Below the pieces are notes generated by a model. That model was not told where the DNA came from. It saw nothing but the letters and a program-made list of their open reading frames with translations, and did not search any database. A stretch of 64,000 nt of DNA from Eutreptiella sp. 'Long Island Sound 2002' (taxonomy: Eukaryota; Euglenozoa; Euglenophyceae; Eutreptiales; Eutreptiaceae), in the NCBI GenBank assembly GCA_964036045.1, contig OZ038392.1, positions 18,738,612-18,802,611 of the forward strand, written 5' to 3'. Shown piece after piece: positions 1 to 10,458 of this stretch. Position 1 is the first letter of the stretch, and the number at the start of each line of letters is the position of its first letter. The position numbers were made by a program, and so were the translations under genes.

Positions 1-190
1 GCACACTATTGCAAGCTGTAGATCCCCCGGCACTGTGTGTAGCGCCCAACAAATAGCCAAATACTCCGCCTGAACGGCGGTCATCCTCTCCAGGGTAACA
101 TACTAAGCGTTGCGAGGGTGATCCGACCCAAAGGTCACACCATAGGAGGTCACTGCATCACCTGATTGCTGTACAGCTACCCACGCCCGT
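1..190 (-). pseudogene. LINE RNase H fragment, first copy
   Basis: Read on the minus strand this stretch encodes SYGVTFGSDHPRN, a stop, then YVTLERMTAVQAEYLAI. This is the middle of a LINE RNase H domain, and the VQAEYLAI helix carries the conserved glutamate. The same segment recurs at about 5,674-5,880 with scattered base changes, so both derive from the same LINE family as the element at 5.5-12.3 kb. The stop at 103-105 replaces a glutamine codon (CAG to TAG). The sequence between 190 and 595 shows no recognisable domain and may be the decayed upstream part of this copy. The window start cuts the element. Confidence 0.6.
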
Positions 191-595
191 ACTGTTGTGT
201 GCGGCCCAGTGTCAGCGGATCGAAGACCCTTGCGTGCCGGGCGCTTCCATCCTAGGCGTTTAGGGGGTGTCATAGGCACCAACCGGTACCTGCGGTCACT
301 GCTCCCTGTGTCTTGTAGGAAAAAACACCGTTTTTGGACATGCGCGTGGTCCTCTAGTACCCGCAAAGAGGGCACTCTTCTGTGGTCAGCACCCTACACT
401 TGAACAGTCTGTGGGCTACTGGCAGTTTTTCCCACAATGCCATTATGGCAAATTCACGCAACTTGTGCACACGGCACGGAGTGTGAGCGAAGTGCCATCC
501 AAATAGTGTCCGGCTGTCGTTCCTCTGCCGTGACCCACAGTTTGCAGAGACTCAGCACGGAGGGTAGCTTCCATTCCCTTGGCTCCGGCAAACGG

Positions 596-2130
596 GGCTT
601 AGAAACTTTTGGAAACGTTTGGAAACTTCTTGGACTCTTCTGGAAACGTTTGGAAACGTCTTGGAACCTTTTCGAAACGTTTGGAAACTCCTTGGAAACT
701 TCTGGAAACCTTTGGAAACTTCTTGGAAACGTCTTGAAACGTCTGGAAACGTCTGGGAAACTTTTGGAAACTTCTGGAAATGTTGGGAAACGTCTTAGAT
801 ATTTTAGGAAACGTTTGGAAACTTGTTGGAAACTTTTGGAAACGTTTGGAAACTTCTTGGAAACTTCTGGGAAACGTTTGGAGGCGTCTTGGAAACCTTT
901 CTAAACGTTTGGAAACGTCTTGGAACCGTTTGGAAATGTTTGGAAACTTCTTGGAACCCTCTAGAAACGTTTGGAAACTTCTTAAAAACTTCTGGAAACG
1001 TTTGGAAACGCCTTGGAACCTTTTCGAAACGTTTGGAAAATTCTTGTACCCTTCCAGAAACGTTTGGAAACCTCTTGGAAGCTTCTGGAAACGGTTGGAA
1101 ACCTCTTGGGAACCTTTGAAAACATTTGGAAACTTCTTGGAAACTTCGGGAACCGTTTGGAAACGTCTCGAAATGTCGTGGAACCTTCTGGAAACGTTTG
1201 GAAACATCTTAGAAACTTTGGGAAACGTTTGGAAACTTCTCGGAAACCTATGGAAACGTATGGAAACGTCTTAGAAACGTTTGGAAACGTTTGGAAACTT
1301 CTTGGACACTTCTGGAAACAGTTGGAACCGTTTGGAACCGTTTGGAAACGTTTGGAAACTTCTTGGAAACTTCTAGAAACGTTTGGAAACTTCTTAGAAA
1401 CTTCTGAAAACGTTTGGAAACGCCTTGGAACCTTTTCGAAACGTTTGGAAAATTCTTGTAACCTTCCAGAAACGTTTGGAAACCTCTTGGAAGCTTCTGG
1501 AAACGGTTGGAAACCTCTTGGGAACCTTTGAAAACGTTTAGAAACTTATTGGAAACTTCGGGAACCGTTTGGAAACGTCTCGGAAACCTTTGGAAACGTT
1601 TCGAAACGTCGTGGAACCTTCTGGAAACGTTTGGAAACGTCTTAGCAACTTTGGGAAACGTTTGGAAACTTCTCGGAATCCTCTGGAAACGTTTGGAAAC
1701 GTTTGGAAACTTCTTGGACACTTCTGGAAACGTCTTGGAACCGTTTGGAAATGTTTGGAAACTTCTTGGAACCTTCTAGAAACGTTTGGAAACTTCTTAG
1801 AAACTTCTGAAAACGTTTGGAAACGCCTTGGGAACTTTTGGAAACATTTGGAAACTTCTTGGAAACTTCTGGAAACATTTGGAAACTTCTGGAAACTTTT
1901 CGAAACGTTTGGAAATTTCTTGGAACCTTCCAGAAATGTTTGGAAACTTCTTGGAAACTTCCGGAAACGTTTCGAAACGTCTTGCAAACTTCTGGAAACC
2001 TTTGGAAACTTCTTGGAAACCTCTGGAAACGTTTGAGAACGTCTTGGAACCGTTTGGAACCGTTTGGAAACTTCTTGGAAACTTCTGAAAACGTTTGGAA
2101 GCGCCTTGGGAACCTTTGGAAACGTTTGGG
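596..2130. repeat. Satellite of GGAAAC units every 10-11 bp
   Basis: About 1.5 kb is built from decamers and undecamers such as GGAAACGTTT, GGAAACTTCTT and GGAAACTTCT, which together make a 31-bp trimer. A larger order is visible: the block around ACGTTTGGAAACGCCTTGG starts near 998, 1,410, 1,813 and 2,091, and the first two copies are about 412 bp apart and nearly identical for over 130 bp. Reading frames stay open on both strands (WKLLGN- and FPRSFQTF-type repeats) only because the unit lacks stops. I treat those frames as non-coding. Confidence 0.9.
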
Positions 2131-2268
2131 GCCATCTGTGTGCAGATTCCCAACCCCCGCCGCATCTATGCAGTGGATTGAACGCTTCATGTACATAGTC
2201 CGGTAGGATTTCAGACTTTGCTGAATGATATCAATCTCAATCTGTAGCCGACCATTCTCTCTGGCGCA

Positions 2269-2271
<3 letters not shown>

Positions 2272-2312
<41 letters not shown>
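2272..2312. repeat. (TG)n microsatellite
   Basis: About 20 uninterrupted TG dinucleotides. It lies between the phased satellite and a conserved block at 2,335-2,400 that recurs at 4,288-4,352. Confidence 0.95.
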
Positions 2313-2316
<4 letters not shown>

Positions 2317-2334
2317 GTGTGACGCCCAATCATT

Positions 2335-2400
2335 TCAACAAATCACTAGTTGAACCTTGTTTCAACTTTTGTTTGCATTTCCTCTCACTTAGGCAGTTTT
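2335..2400. repeat. Dispersed 65-bp repeat, copy 1
   Basis: The stretch from CACTAGTTGAA to CTCACTTAGGCAGTT is almost identical to 4,288-4,352. Both copies run into a T-rich and then G-rich or C-rich tract. Function unknown; probably the end of a small mobile element. Confidence 0.6.
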
Positions 2401-2685
2401 TTTGTCTTTTTTGGGGGGGGCGGGGGTGTACAGCCTGTCCCCATGGGCTCCAGGGCCACTACCGGTGGGTACAACAGCTGAACTCTCAGCTGCACGGCGC
2501 TAGGCCGTTGCCAAGACCCACAGGCAGCTGCGGCACATGTAGCCGGGTGGCAACATAGCGGTGATGCAGGTGATCTTGGGGGATGCTCCCACGCAACATG
2601 AGCCCTAATGCAGGCGCAAGACGAGCCCGAGCCTCGAGGAGTTCTTGCGGATGTTCCCACACAGGGCGGCTCCCGTTTATAGATG

Positions 2686-3690
2686 CCACGTGAGCCTACC
2701 CTAGTCCTGGGATGTTCCTGCGCAAGATCCTGCGCAAGATGGAGTACCACCACACAAAGCTCGAGCGGCAGATGCGGAAAATTGAGGCGGCGATCATCGT
2801 GGCACCGGCGCTTTCACTTCTTAGCGGTACGCCAACACAATTCCGAGTTCAAGGCCTCAACGGGGGCGTACAATATCTGAGATCCTTCATGGCCAATCAT
2901 TGCTCGGGCCGAAACGTGCAATTGCATGTTGCAGGCCTAGCGGTGCAGCTGGACCAAGCCCTGTGCGGTCTGGTTGTGGACGACGCCAGCATCACTGCCT
3001 TCAAGCATGGGCGGCCAAATGAGCCTCACGTCTAGCTCCACGTCGGGGTCCGCAACCGAGCAGGCTTAAAAGCTATGGCCGAACACAATTCCCGGGTGTG
3101 TGTGGTGTTTGCCATTCAGCACAAGTGTAATCCAGCTCGGCCAAGAGTCAGCAAACAGTTCGTCACTACAGTGCTGGCGGGTGAGAAACCTGCGGGGGCC
3201 CGCACGCTCCGCTACGTCGGACCGCATCGGATTGTAGCAGAGCTTCGCTGCTGCGCACATGCACTGCATGGACGTGGACTTGGTGCGGGATGGCGACATA
3301 ATGCGCTTCGGCGTGACGATTGACGCGGACGTGGCGTGCCTCGAGGGGCCTAAGGAACCAGCGGACATGGGCACCGACCGGTTTCCCCCCAGGCCTGCAT
3401 ATTTGCTGCATCGACGGCTTCTCCACCGTGCACTGGCTGATGCCAGGCAGCTTTGGCATCCACATGGGCTCCAGCAAAATCCATGTGTTTGGGGAACTTG
3501 TGGACGAGGTGGCGGAATTCATGGACAAGATGCTACGCGAAGGGGACATTGCAATTTTGGACCAACCCTGGTGTACGGCAGCGACACCCACAACCTCAGC
3601 ACGGACCTCTGTAAGGAGCTTGTGGAGCGGGGCTTTAAGGGGCTTATCTACATGCCCTCAGGCAGCAACTCGGACCACGGCCAAGCATAG
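2686..3690 (+). pseudogene. Frameshifted reading frame, possibly DDE transposase-like
   Basis: Three plus-strand segments in shifting frames look like one decayed protein: 2,712-3,035 (KLERQMRKIEAAIIVAP...), 3,075-3,260 (VSKQFVTTVLAGEKPA...) and 3,259-3,690. In the last part the frame changes between about 3,380 and 3,570, giving CCIDGFSTVHWLMPGSFG, ELVDEVAEFMDKMLREGD, AILDQPW and finally ELVERGFKGLIYMPSGSNSD. The D in AILDQPW followed by a short segment and then YMPSGSNSD resembles the DN...LPPYSPDLN arrangement of DDE transposases, but the match is weak and the first catalytic Asp is not identified. No terminal repeats were found. It could instead be an unrelated host-gene remnant. Confidence 0.35.
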
Positions 3691-3766
3691 TACCTTGCAG
3701 TTGGGGCAGTTTTTGTGCTAATGTGTTTTGCAGTGTCTGTTGGGCTTTCATTTGTGTCTGAGCTGC

Positions 3767-4060
3767 TGGGCATGCCACAGCTTGGCGGACCTCTAGCCTT
3801 TTGGATGTCGAGGGCTTTAAAGCGTGGTGCTAGCTTTGCCGCAAGATCTCTAGTCGTATTTTTGTGCTCCGCCTTTGCATACTTTGCATAATCTGGCGTG
3901 CATGACAAGAGTGCGCCACTGTGGGGGGGTGGGGGGGGTACATGTTTGTCGTGGGATACTGGGCGTGCCACAGCTTGGCAGTCCTATGGCCTTTTTACTG
4001 TCGAGGGCTGTAGAGAGGGGTGCTATCTCAGCCGCAGCAAGCTTACATACCCCCAAATTT
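3767..4060. repeat. Imperfect direct duplication of about 85 bp
   Basis: The segment 3,767-3,850 (TGGGC, then A/G TGCCACAGCTTGGC) is repeated with substitutions at 3,958-4,040. A second short motif, ATTTTTGTGCT followed by GCCTTTGCA, occurs at about 3,858, 4,269 and 4,730. The region 3,700-4,980 otherwise holds no gene I can support; long frames here have no recognisable domain. Confidence 0.55.
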
Positions 4061-4287
4061 TATGTCTTTTCTTTTGGGGGGTGGGGGGTGTCTAGGGGGT
4101 GTTTCCCACCCTTCTCGTACCCCATTGGCACCTAACCAGCGGGTTACTGGATGGCACCCTGGGGGTGGCTGGATGGGGTCGGAGGGGGGGGGGGGGCAGG
4201 AATAGGGTGCTTTGGCATCACAGGAGGGCGAGCCCGGGGCAGAGAATGGATACCCAAATTCTGTTGCTGTATTTTTGTGCTGCGCCT

Positions 4288-4352
4288 TTGCAAACACTAG
4301 TTGAAGCTCGTTTCAACTTTTGTTTGCATTTCCTCTCACTTAGGCAGTTGTT
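4288..4352. repeat. Dispersed 65-bp repeat, copy 2
   Basis: Second copy of the block at 2,335-2,400, in the same orientation. Together they bracket the transposase-like remnant at 2.7-3.7 kb, so they could be direct repeats of one mobile element, but no target duplication was found. Confidence 0.55.
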
Positions 4353-5125
4353 CTGTCTTTTCCCGCCCACCCACCCTTGGCGGCCGCACCTCTTCTTGGT
4401 TGGCTCGGCGGACCACCCGCCCGACCCCCGCAGTGCGTGGGTCGTGTTATATGGCTGCGTGCCGGTCCTTTTGGAGGCTCTGATTGCATTGTTTGGTCGG
4501 GTCCAGCATTATCACCGGTTCCCTTGCCAGCCATCTGAAGTGTTGAGCGGGAGGCTGATTTCGCCCCCGGGTCCTGGCGTTGAGTCAGTCTCGCGCTGTG
4601 AGCAGGGATGGCGTCCGCATCAAGTGCAGGCAACCACGGCTCTCTTGGAGGGCCGGAATCTGCCCCTATCACCGGCGTTGCCGGTCTTTGGTGACACTGT
4701 ACCACTGCCGTCCCAAATTTGGTGGCAGTATTTTTGTGCTCTGCCTTTGCAAACCAAAGCGTTCGCTATCATACAGCACCTCTCTACAGCAATGTCCGCA
4801 CTGCACCAATGTTTGGATCTCCGCCCCATGCGGCCTTTCCTTCCTCTCAGCACGACACGAAGATTATGTACAGTCGTCGTGCTCCTACCGCACCCTGCAG
4901 CCCCGCATGCCCACGCTCCGACCCCTGTGCAAGGGCCCCTGCCTGGGCGAGCCTGCGACAACACATGGCGGTGGAATGACTAACACGATGAAAAATGCGA
5001 TGTGACGTTCCGCGTCTGCCAATGCGAAAAAAGCTGCCTCTTCGTTGTTCCGGAAATGGCTCCCCCCATGAGTCTGGCGGTCACCGCCGGTGTCTCCAAG
5101 GAGCCACGGGACGCCGGCGTAAGGG

Positions 5126-5350
5126 TGCGAACCCCAGAGTACAGTGTCGATTGGCTACTAGGTGTGAGTCTCCGTACATTGGAGTACACCGAGGAGCGTG
5201 TACTGGGTGTATGTGTCCCTACATTAGAGTAAATTGAGGATAGCGGGCCGTCTGTCAACGTTCACATGCCTAGGCTGTCTGTCAATGTTTGTACATTAGG
5301 GTTTACTAAGGACAATGGGTTGTCAATCAAGGTACGGACATTGGAATAAA
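5126..5350. repeat. Degenerate about 45-bp tandem repeat
   Basis: About five degenerate units contain a GTACATTGGAGTA-like core. On the minus strand they read SSIYSNV, SSVYSNVRRLTP, TLYSGVRTLTP and SSLYSNVRTL. They lie downstream of, and in the same frame as, the LINE A RNase H, after a stop at 5,508-5,510, so they may be the LINE 3' region or flanking DNA. Confidence 0.6.
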
Positions 5351-5507
5351 GAGATGACACGGGGCTGTTCGGCGGTAGTGTGGCCCCTTGAGGTTCGCTG
5401 CCCCCTACGTCAAGCTCTGCCCTTGGCAATACTAGCTGAGGCTGTGGCACTCTCAATTGCAACCCTACTTGCAAATCCAGGAAATCTTTGTAGTGTTGTG
5501 TTGTCTA

Positions 5508-5880
5508 AGTCTAGAGACCATAAAGCAGTGGCATCGGCCTTTCAGACAAAAGTTTGGAAATAGATGTGAGAGTGGTTGCGCCTAGGATGGGGTCATCATT
5601 ATCATCCACCCACCCCCTGGCTTCCCAAGTCGAAAAATGAACAGACATGTTAACGTGAACCTGCTGGGCAAGCACACTATGGCAAGCTGCAGATCCCCCG
5701 GCGTTGTGTGCAGCGCCCAAAATAGCCAAATACTCCGCCTGAACAGCGGTCATCCTCTCCAAGGTAACAAATTGAGCATTGCGAGGGTAACCATACCCAA
5801 AGGTCACACCATAGGAGGTCACAGCATCACCTAACTACTGTACAGCTACCCACTCCCGAATTGTAGTGTCACACCTAGTG
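5508..5880 (-). pseudogene. LINE A ORF2, RNase H domain
   Basis: The minus-strand frame carries SYGVTFGYGYPRNAQFVTL and then ERMTAVQAEYLAIL, the strand 2-3 and helix A region of RNase H. The first catalytic Asp segment lies upstream near 5,880, where the frame is degraded. A stop follows LLYGL at 5,508-5,510. The paralogous segment at 1-190 shows the domain is part of the element and not captured host sequence. A (TG)n tract at 5,884-5,908 has expanded between this domain and the preceding C-terminal domain. Confidence 0.65.
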
Positions 5881-5883
5881 TCA

Positions 5884-5908
5884 GTGTGTGTGTGTGTGTG
5901 TGTGTGTG
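5884..5908. repeat. (GT)n microsatellite inside LINE A
   Basis: About 12 GT dinucleotides immediately upstream (in LINE sense) of the RNase H segment. It interrupts the ORF2 reading frame. Confidence 0.9.
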
Positions 5909-6093
5909 CTCCGTACTTTGGTGAGGTAGATCCTTGTGCAGCATTGGGTTGGACGTCCCATTCAGCTCAGGTCTGCTGAGGCCTCTGTGTGACGTTGTTT
6001 CCCCCCCTTCTGCGGAATCAGAACCTCTGTGTTTGGTTGGTTATGTGACCGAAGTACTGGCTCTCCCATGCCTCGACAAAAAGAGTGGTCGGG

Positions 6094-6885
6094 CTACTGC
6101 ATCCTCGGCTTCGTCACCTTCCAGTCCCTGTGGAACAGGTGCTGGGGGTGGAAAAGGATTGCATTCCTGCCTGCGAAATAAGGGCGGCAATTCAGTCCAC
6201 ATAGCGCTGGTCCTCCCAGAGGGACCAACGAACTGCATCGCGTGACGATGCGTGCTGGGTGCAGTTGGCCTTTGGTGACAAGCCGCTGCACACTGTTCAT
6301 GGCCAGCCTCAGCACCCTGCCCCTTTCCTGCAGGGAAAGTGTCGTTCCCTTGAATTTGGCTTGTGGTGCATGTGGCAGGGTACGCTCGGCAAATTCTTCG
6401 AAGTCCAGAGCTAACTCTAAGAAGGTCACTGAACCCGATTCTTGTGTCCAGGTCGGAGCTCTCAACCATCGCAGAAGATCGGCAAGGAAAGGCATTTCCC
6501 ACGGCCACTCATGCTTTTTGGGGGTGCGGAGCAGTAGTGTGTCTTTCTCCCCACTATATGGTAGTGGCCCTACCAACTGTTGGTATGGGTACTGTCGTAA
6601 CTGTTGTGACCGGGCGGTTCCTGGAAAAACGGCTGGGGCCTGCGCGTCGCGCACTTTCCGAGCTTGCAAGACAGCTACGAACATGGTATGCAAAGTGTTC
6701 AAGAAGGTGTAGGCCTTCCCTGATTTTGATGCAGTCATCTGGGATTTCAGGTGCCAGCCCACAACATCTGAGGCATGGAGGCCATTGATCTGGGGGGAGA
6801 AGGCTCGGTATGTGTGCGGCCGCATCGAGGACGTCAGGCATGTGAGCGGTGCGTGCAGTGTGCCAAGCAGTGCAGTGCCAACCAA
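6094..6885 (-). pseudogene. LINE A ORF2, conserved C-terminal domain
   Basis: This 263-codon frame follows a frameshift after the zinc-binding motif. It contains TFLNTLHTMFVAVLQAR, RQYPYQQLVGPLP, EWPWEMPFLADLLRWL, VTFLELALDFEEFAERTLP and a C-terminal LVPLGG...CRPYF. The same blocks occur in LINE B at 40.1-44.7 kb (YPWHQLG, PWKATFLHALLRW, VTYVELALDFEEHAGRALP, LVPFGGYKCMGRTERP), so the domain is conserved between diverged copies and is under protein-level constraint in the family. Its function is unknown; it lies between the reverse transcriptase and RNase H. Confidence 0.75.
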
Positions 6886-9143
6886 CCAACCCTAACCATG
6901 TGTTCCTCGTCCTCTGGTGCATTGCCACAAAAAGGGCATGTCGGGGCCACGCGCATACCCCTCTGGTATGCCCTGAGTGCCGTCCAAGTGGCTCCAGAGA
7001 GGATGCCCCGGAGGATGGACCGCTGTAGTTCCGTGTCAAAAGCAGCTACACTGGGTTGTACCAGCTGCCTGCACGTGGCGTAATGGACCCCAGCAAAAAG
7101 TCGGGGCCGCCGCTGCACTAACGCATCCAGCATTTGGGAACGCAGCTGTTCAAGCACTTCGTGCTTCACTGTGTTTTTGTCCCCGTAGAGTAGCAGGGGG
7201 TCGCTTTTCCCTGGTACCTTCCAACTCCACCACCCCTGCACTGGCACCCACCCACATTCGTGTGCGGTGTGAATTGCGCGGCCGAAAGGCCCAGACCCCT
7301 TGTGGCACTGATCTGTTTCCCAAATCGCCTGGCCGGTGACCTGGTTTGCACCTCTGGTGCGGCATAGATGTGCCAGCCATAATACGCGGTGGTATTGGGG
7401 CACCAGAGTTGGTGCAATTCTGTGTCCCTTGCAGAGCAAGGTGAAGAAAACTTCCTTGGCCCTGCCGGGCCGTGATGGCCCCCAGATTGTCCTCATGACC
7501 TTTGATTCAAATGGCAGCAAATCCCTAGGTCGCAGGGGTACTATCTCCGCTGCATGCAAGCCTGTGGCGGTGATCATTGTCGAAATGACATCGCACCGCC
7601 GTTCAAAGTTCCCTTGTGCCCCGTGTACCCTGCCGAGTAGACTGCATGCCCTAGCGACACGTTTGAGGATTAACGGGCCCGAGCAAGTGGCGTCAGTGGT
7701 GCGGACGCCCGCCCCCAAAGATTTAAACTCCGTGGAGATGGGGAAGGGGACTCCTTGCAACGCAGCCTGCACTGGATGTTGCTTGTCAGACGAGAAGCCG
7801 ACTGATTTCTTCGCATTGACCCCTTGACCTGTGTCCTGCAACCAGGTGGACGTGCAGTCCAACAGCGGCGTGAGTGTGTTGGACCCCGCTGCAAAACCAT
7901 ACGTGTCATCTGCATACCCTAGTGCCGTCAGTACGTAATGCATCACCTGCACTGGCTGATCATTGGGGGGGAGTCTCTGCACTGAAACCGTGATGCCTTG
8001 CTGCTGGGCATCTAACACACGTTTCCAAACACTCGTCATGAGGTTTATGAGGATAACACTCAATGGACAACCTTGAAGTATGCCGTTTGTGGCAGCGAAA
8101 AAACTGGCGCAACATCCCATGATTTTAAAACAGCGTGTGAGTGTGTGATACATGCCACTGAGGGGTCTGTGTGTTCCTGGGTCCATGCCCTGCGCGAGGG
8201 CAATGTACAGAACAATGGACTGCGGTATCAAATCAAAGCACTTCACATAATCCAGCCCGAAACCGTGCAAGACTTTCTTTATGAGTTTGTGCAGCTCAAG
8301 AAGCATCGAGATATGAGAGGCTGCATTTGTGGCTCCCCTCTTTTTCCTGAAGCCATACGCATGAGGGTGGATCCAGTGTTCCTGCCACTGCATGCATTCC
8401 TCCAGGCGTATACCGGCCTAGACTCTGTAAATTTGAGACAAGACTGACAGGGGCCTCTGCTGCATGGGCAGCATGCCCTCCCCCTTTGGAATGAGGGAGA
8501 CATATCCCCTCGCCAGGATGATTGGCCAGCAGCCAGTTTGCTCTATGAGGTGCAATAACTGAGACAGCATGTCCAGCAGACGGACAGGCAACAGTAGCAG
8601 ATCAGCCACACACCACCCATCCAGCCCAGTGGCCGTAGGCACCCCCATTCTTCTCAGGCGTTTTGCGAGGCGGGCTCCCGTGATGGGATTCGCCTGCATG
8701 CGCGCTCCTTTTTCCAAAAACCGGTCATACTTTTGCGCAAAAGCGCGCACGTCGGGCTCAGGTGTGTCCGCATATTTTCTCCTGACTTTGTCCCATGAGG
8801 CGTGCAAAATTTCATCCATCCGCTGGATATTGGATGTGGGTTGATTTGTGTCAGGGTCCAGAAGCATGACCAGGGGGGGTTGGTATTCATTTTGGATCCA
8901 TTTGTACACTTCCTTCGGTTTATCCATCCATGCACTGTCCATTTTGGCTTTCCATTTCTCTAGTCTTGCGCGTTCCTCATGTCGGGCATATTTTTTCCCC
9001 AATAAGCACAGCTGGTCGTACGTATGCATGGTATCGACCAGTGCTGGCAACGGGCGGTCACTGGGAAGCGTGGGATCAGGGGCCAGCGCAACAAATTCAT
9101 GGAGTAACAGATCCTCTCGAAAGGCTGAGCCCACTTTGCGCAT
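6834..9143 (-). pseudogene. LINE A ORF2, reverse transcriptase
   Basis: The RT core reads GLDGWCVADLL, IPKGEG, RPLSVLSQIYRV, a stop at 8,418-8,420, then AGIRLEE in the same frame (a Trp codon turned TAG). It continues through GFRKKRGATNAASHIS, LDYVKCFDLIPQ (first catalytic Asp), NGILQGCPLSVILINL and ALGYADDTYGF (YADD active site). A CPFCGNAPEDEEHM zinc-binding motif follows near 6,900. Enzymes of this type copy the element RNA at a nicked target. Upstream the frame changes near 9,200, where the preceding linker is read in another frame. Without the stop and the frameshifts this would be a normal-length LINE RT. Confidence 0.85.
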
Positions 9144-9454
9144 GCGACGGCACGCAGCCTTCCACGACAGCTCTACCTGTTTTGGTATTGCACCTGGTCT
9201 GAAAAATCTGTCTGGCCTTGCGCCGGGCCGAGGCTGGCACCTTTTTCCCTTTAATGCCTGCCTGGCTGCGCTGCCATTGTATCACTGTGCGGAGAGCGCC
9301 CAGCGTTCCTGTAATTTTAGAGAGAAGACGTGTTCTCGGCCCCCCTGTGGGGGCTATGCTCCGCGGAGCCAATGTGGTCTCCTGCAGCATGCGCTCTGTG
9401 CCGCGCCCCCTGGGAGTCGCCTTGGGAGCAAAAGGAAGTTCAGGGGCAGGGGTG

Positions 9455-10420
9455 TCAATCGTGTGGTGGGTGCACGACAGCGCCATGCCCACTCCTTCCG
9501 CAAGCCAGGTCCACTGTGCCCAGATGGCATTCACATCTCCCCCGAGCAGTAGCTGTTCCCACTCGTCCTGATGCGGACGGAGTAGGGTCTCGCTGATTTT
9601 CTGCGCGTCTTCCTCTGACCTTGGGGGGGGGTAGAAAAGGAGGTAGCTTCCTCATTTTAATGACTTTCTGGAGCGGGGCATCCAGAGAAAAGGTAAAGCA
9701 TACTGGGACATGCCCGGGAAGGGAATGATCATGCAAAGCCGAAACATCAGCCAGCGTGCCTGCCTGAGCTGGAGTGACTAGAAGACCATCAATGCGGTTA
9801 GCAGACTTGCCGTCCTTTGAAAAGCCGCACACACACGGCTTGCCGTGCAAGATGGCATGGGCTCGGTCAGCGTCCACCAACCAGCCATCCGCCATCGCAG
9901 TCAGTGGGGCCGACGGAATTTTATGCAAAAGATCAAAGTTGAAATTGGCATCAGTGAGTAATATACAGCCTGCGTTCCCCGGCCGGCTCAGGTAGCAAAT
10001 AACCAATTCCCAAAATTCCCGATTCAGTGATTCATTGCCCGCCACGCCATATGCAACACATACGTTCAGCACACATTGTCCTGCACCTATTCCTGCACCG
10101 GTATGCAACCACCGCCCTGAATGCCATAGCCTGCAGGCGATGGGATCATCCTCATCTGGTTCTACTTTGCGTACATTCCAGCCCTTTTTGAACAAGAGGC
10201 CCACTCCCCCTTGTGGTGCACCCCAAATACCCCCAGTGGGGGAACTCAGTGGCTTCCCCCAATAACAATCCCATCCCCATTCTGCTGCTGTGGCCTTCAT
10301 GCAGCGTTGCCCGGCTTCTGTAAGCCGAGTCTCCTCCATTCCAATGACACCAGCCTGAAAATGGAAAACGTCCTCATGGTGGACGCGCAGTGATGTGACA
10401 TTTGTATTGATAAATTTCAA
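9455..10420 (-). pseudogene. LINE A ORF2, endonuclease domain
   Basis: ORF2 starts at 10,420 with MKFINTNVTSLR, the usual start of an exonuclease-endonuclease-phosphatase domain. It has the catalytic Glu in GMEETRLTEAG, an Asp/Asn pair in LLTDANFNFD, the ANRIDGLL motif and a terminal LPGHVPVCFTF in place of SDHxPV. The domain nicks target DNA in this family. After KMRKLPPFLPPP the frame is lost in a run of nine G on the plus strand (9,623-9,631). The linker then continues in another frame (GGDVNAIWAQWTWLAEG) to about 9,200. A homopolymer indel is the simplest cause, biological or sequencing. Confidence 0.85.
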
Positions 10421-10458
10421 AGGACCTGTGACTGAGTGCCTTCATCCAAGGGGGGGGG

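Noticed and set aside
599-2206. Long overlapping reading frames on both strands of the GGAAAC satellite
   Set aside because: They are open only because the 10-11-bp units contain no stop codons. Both strands are equally open and the peptides simply mirror the repeat.
4099-4983. 294-codon plus-strand frame
   Set aside because: No domain, unusual composition, and it crosses dispersed repeats and G-runs. Probably chance.
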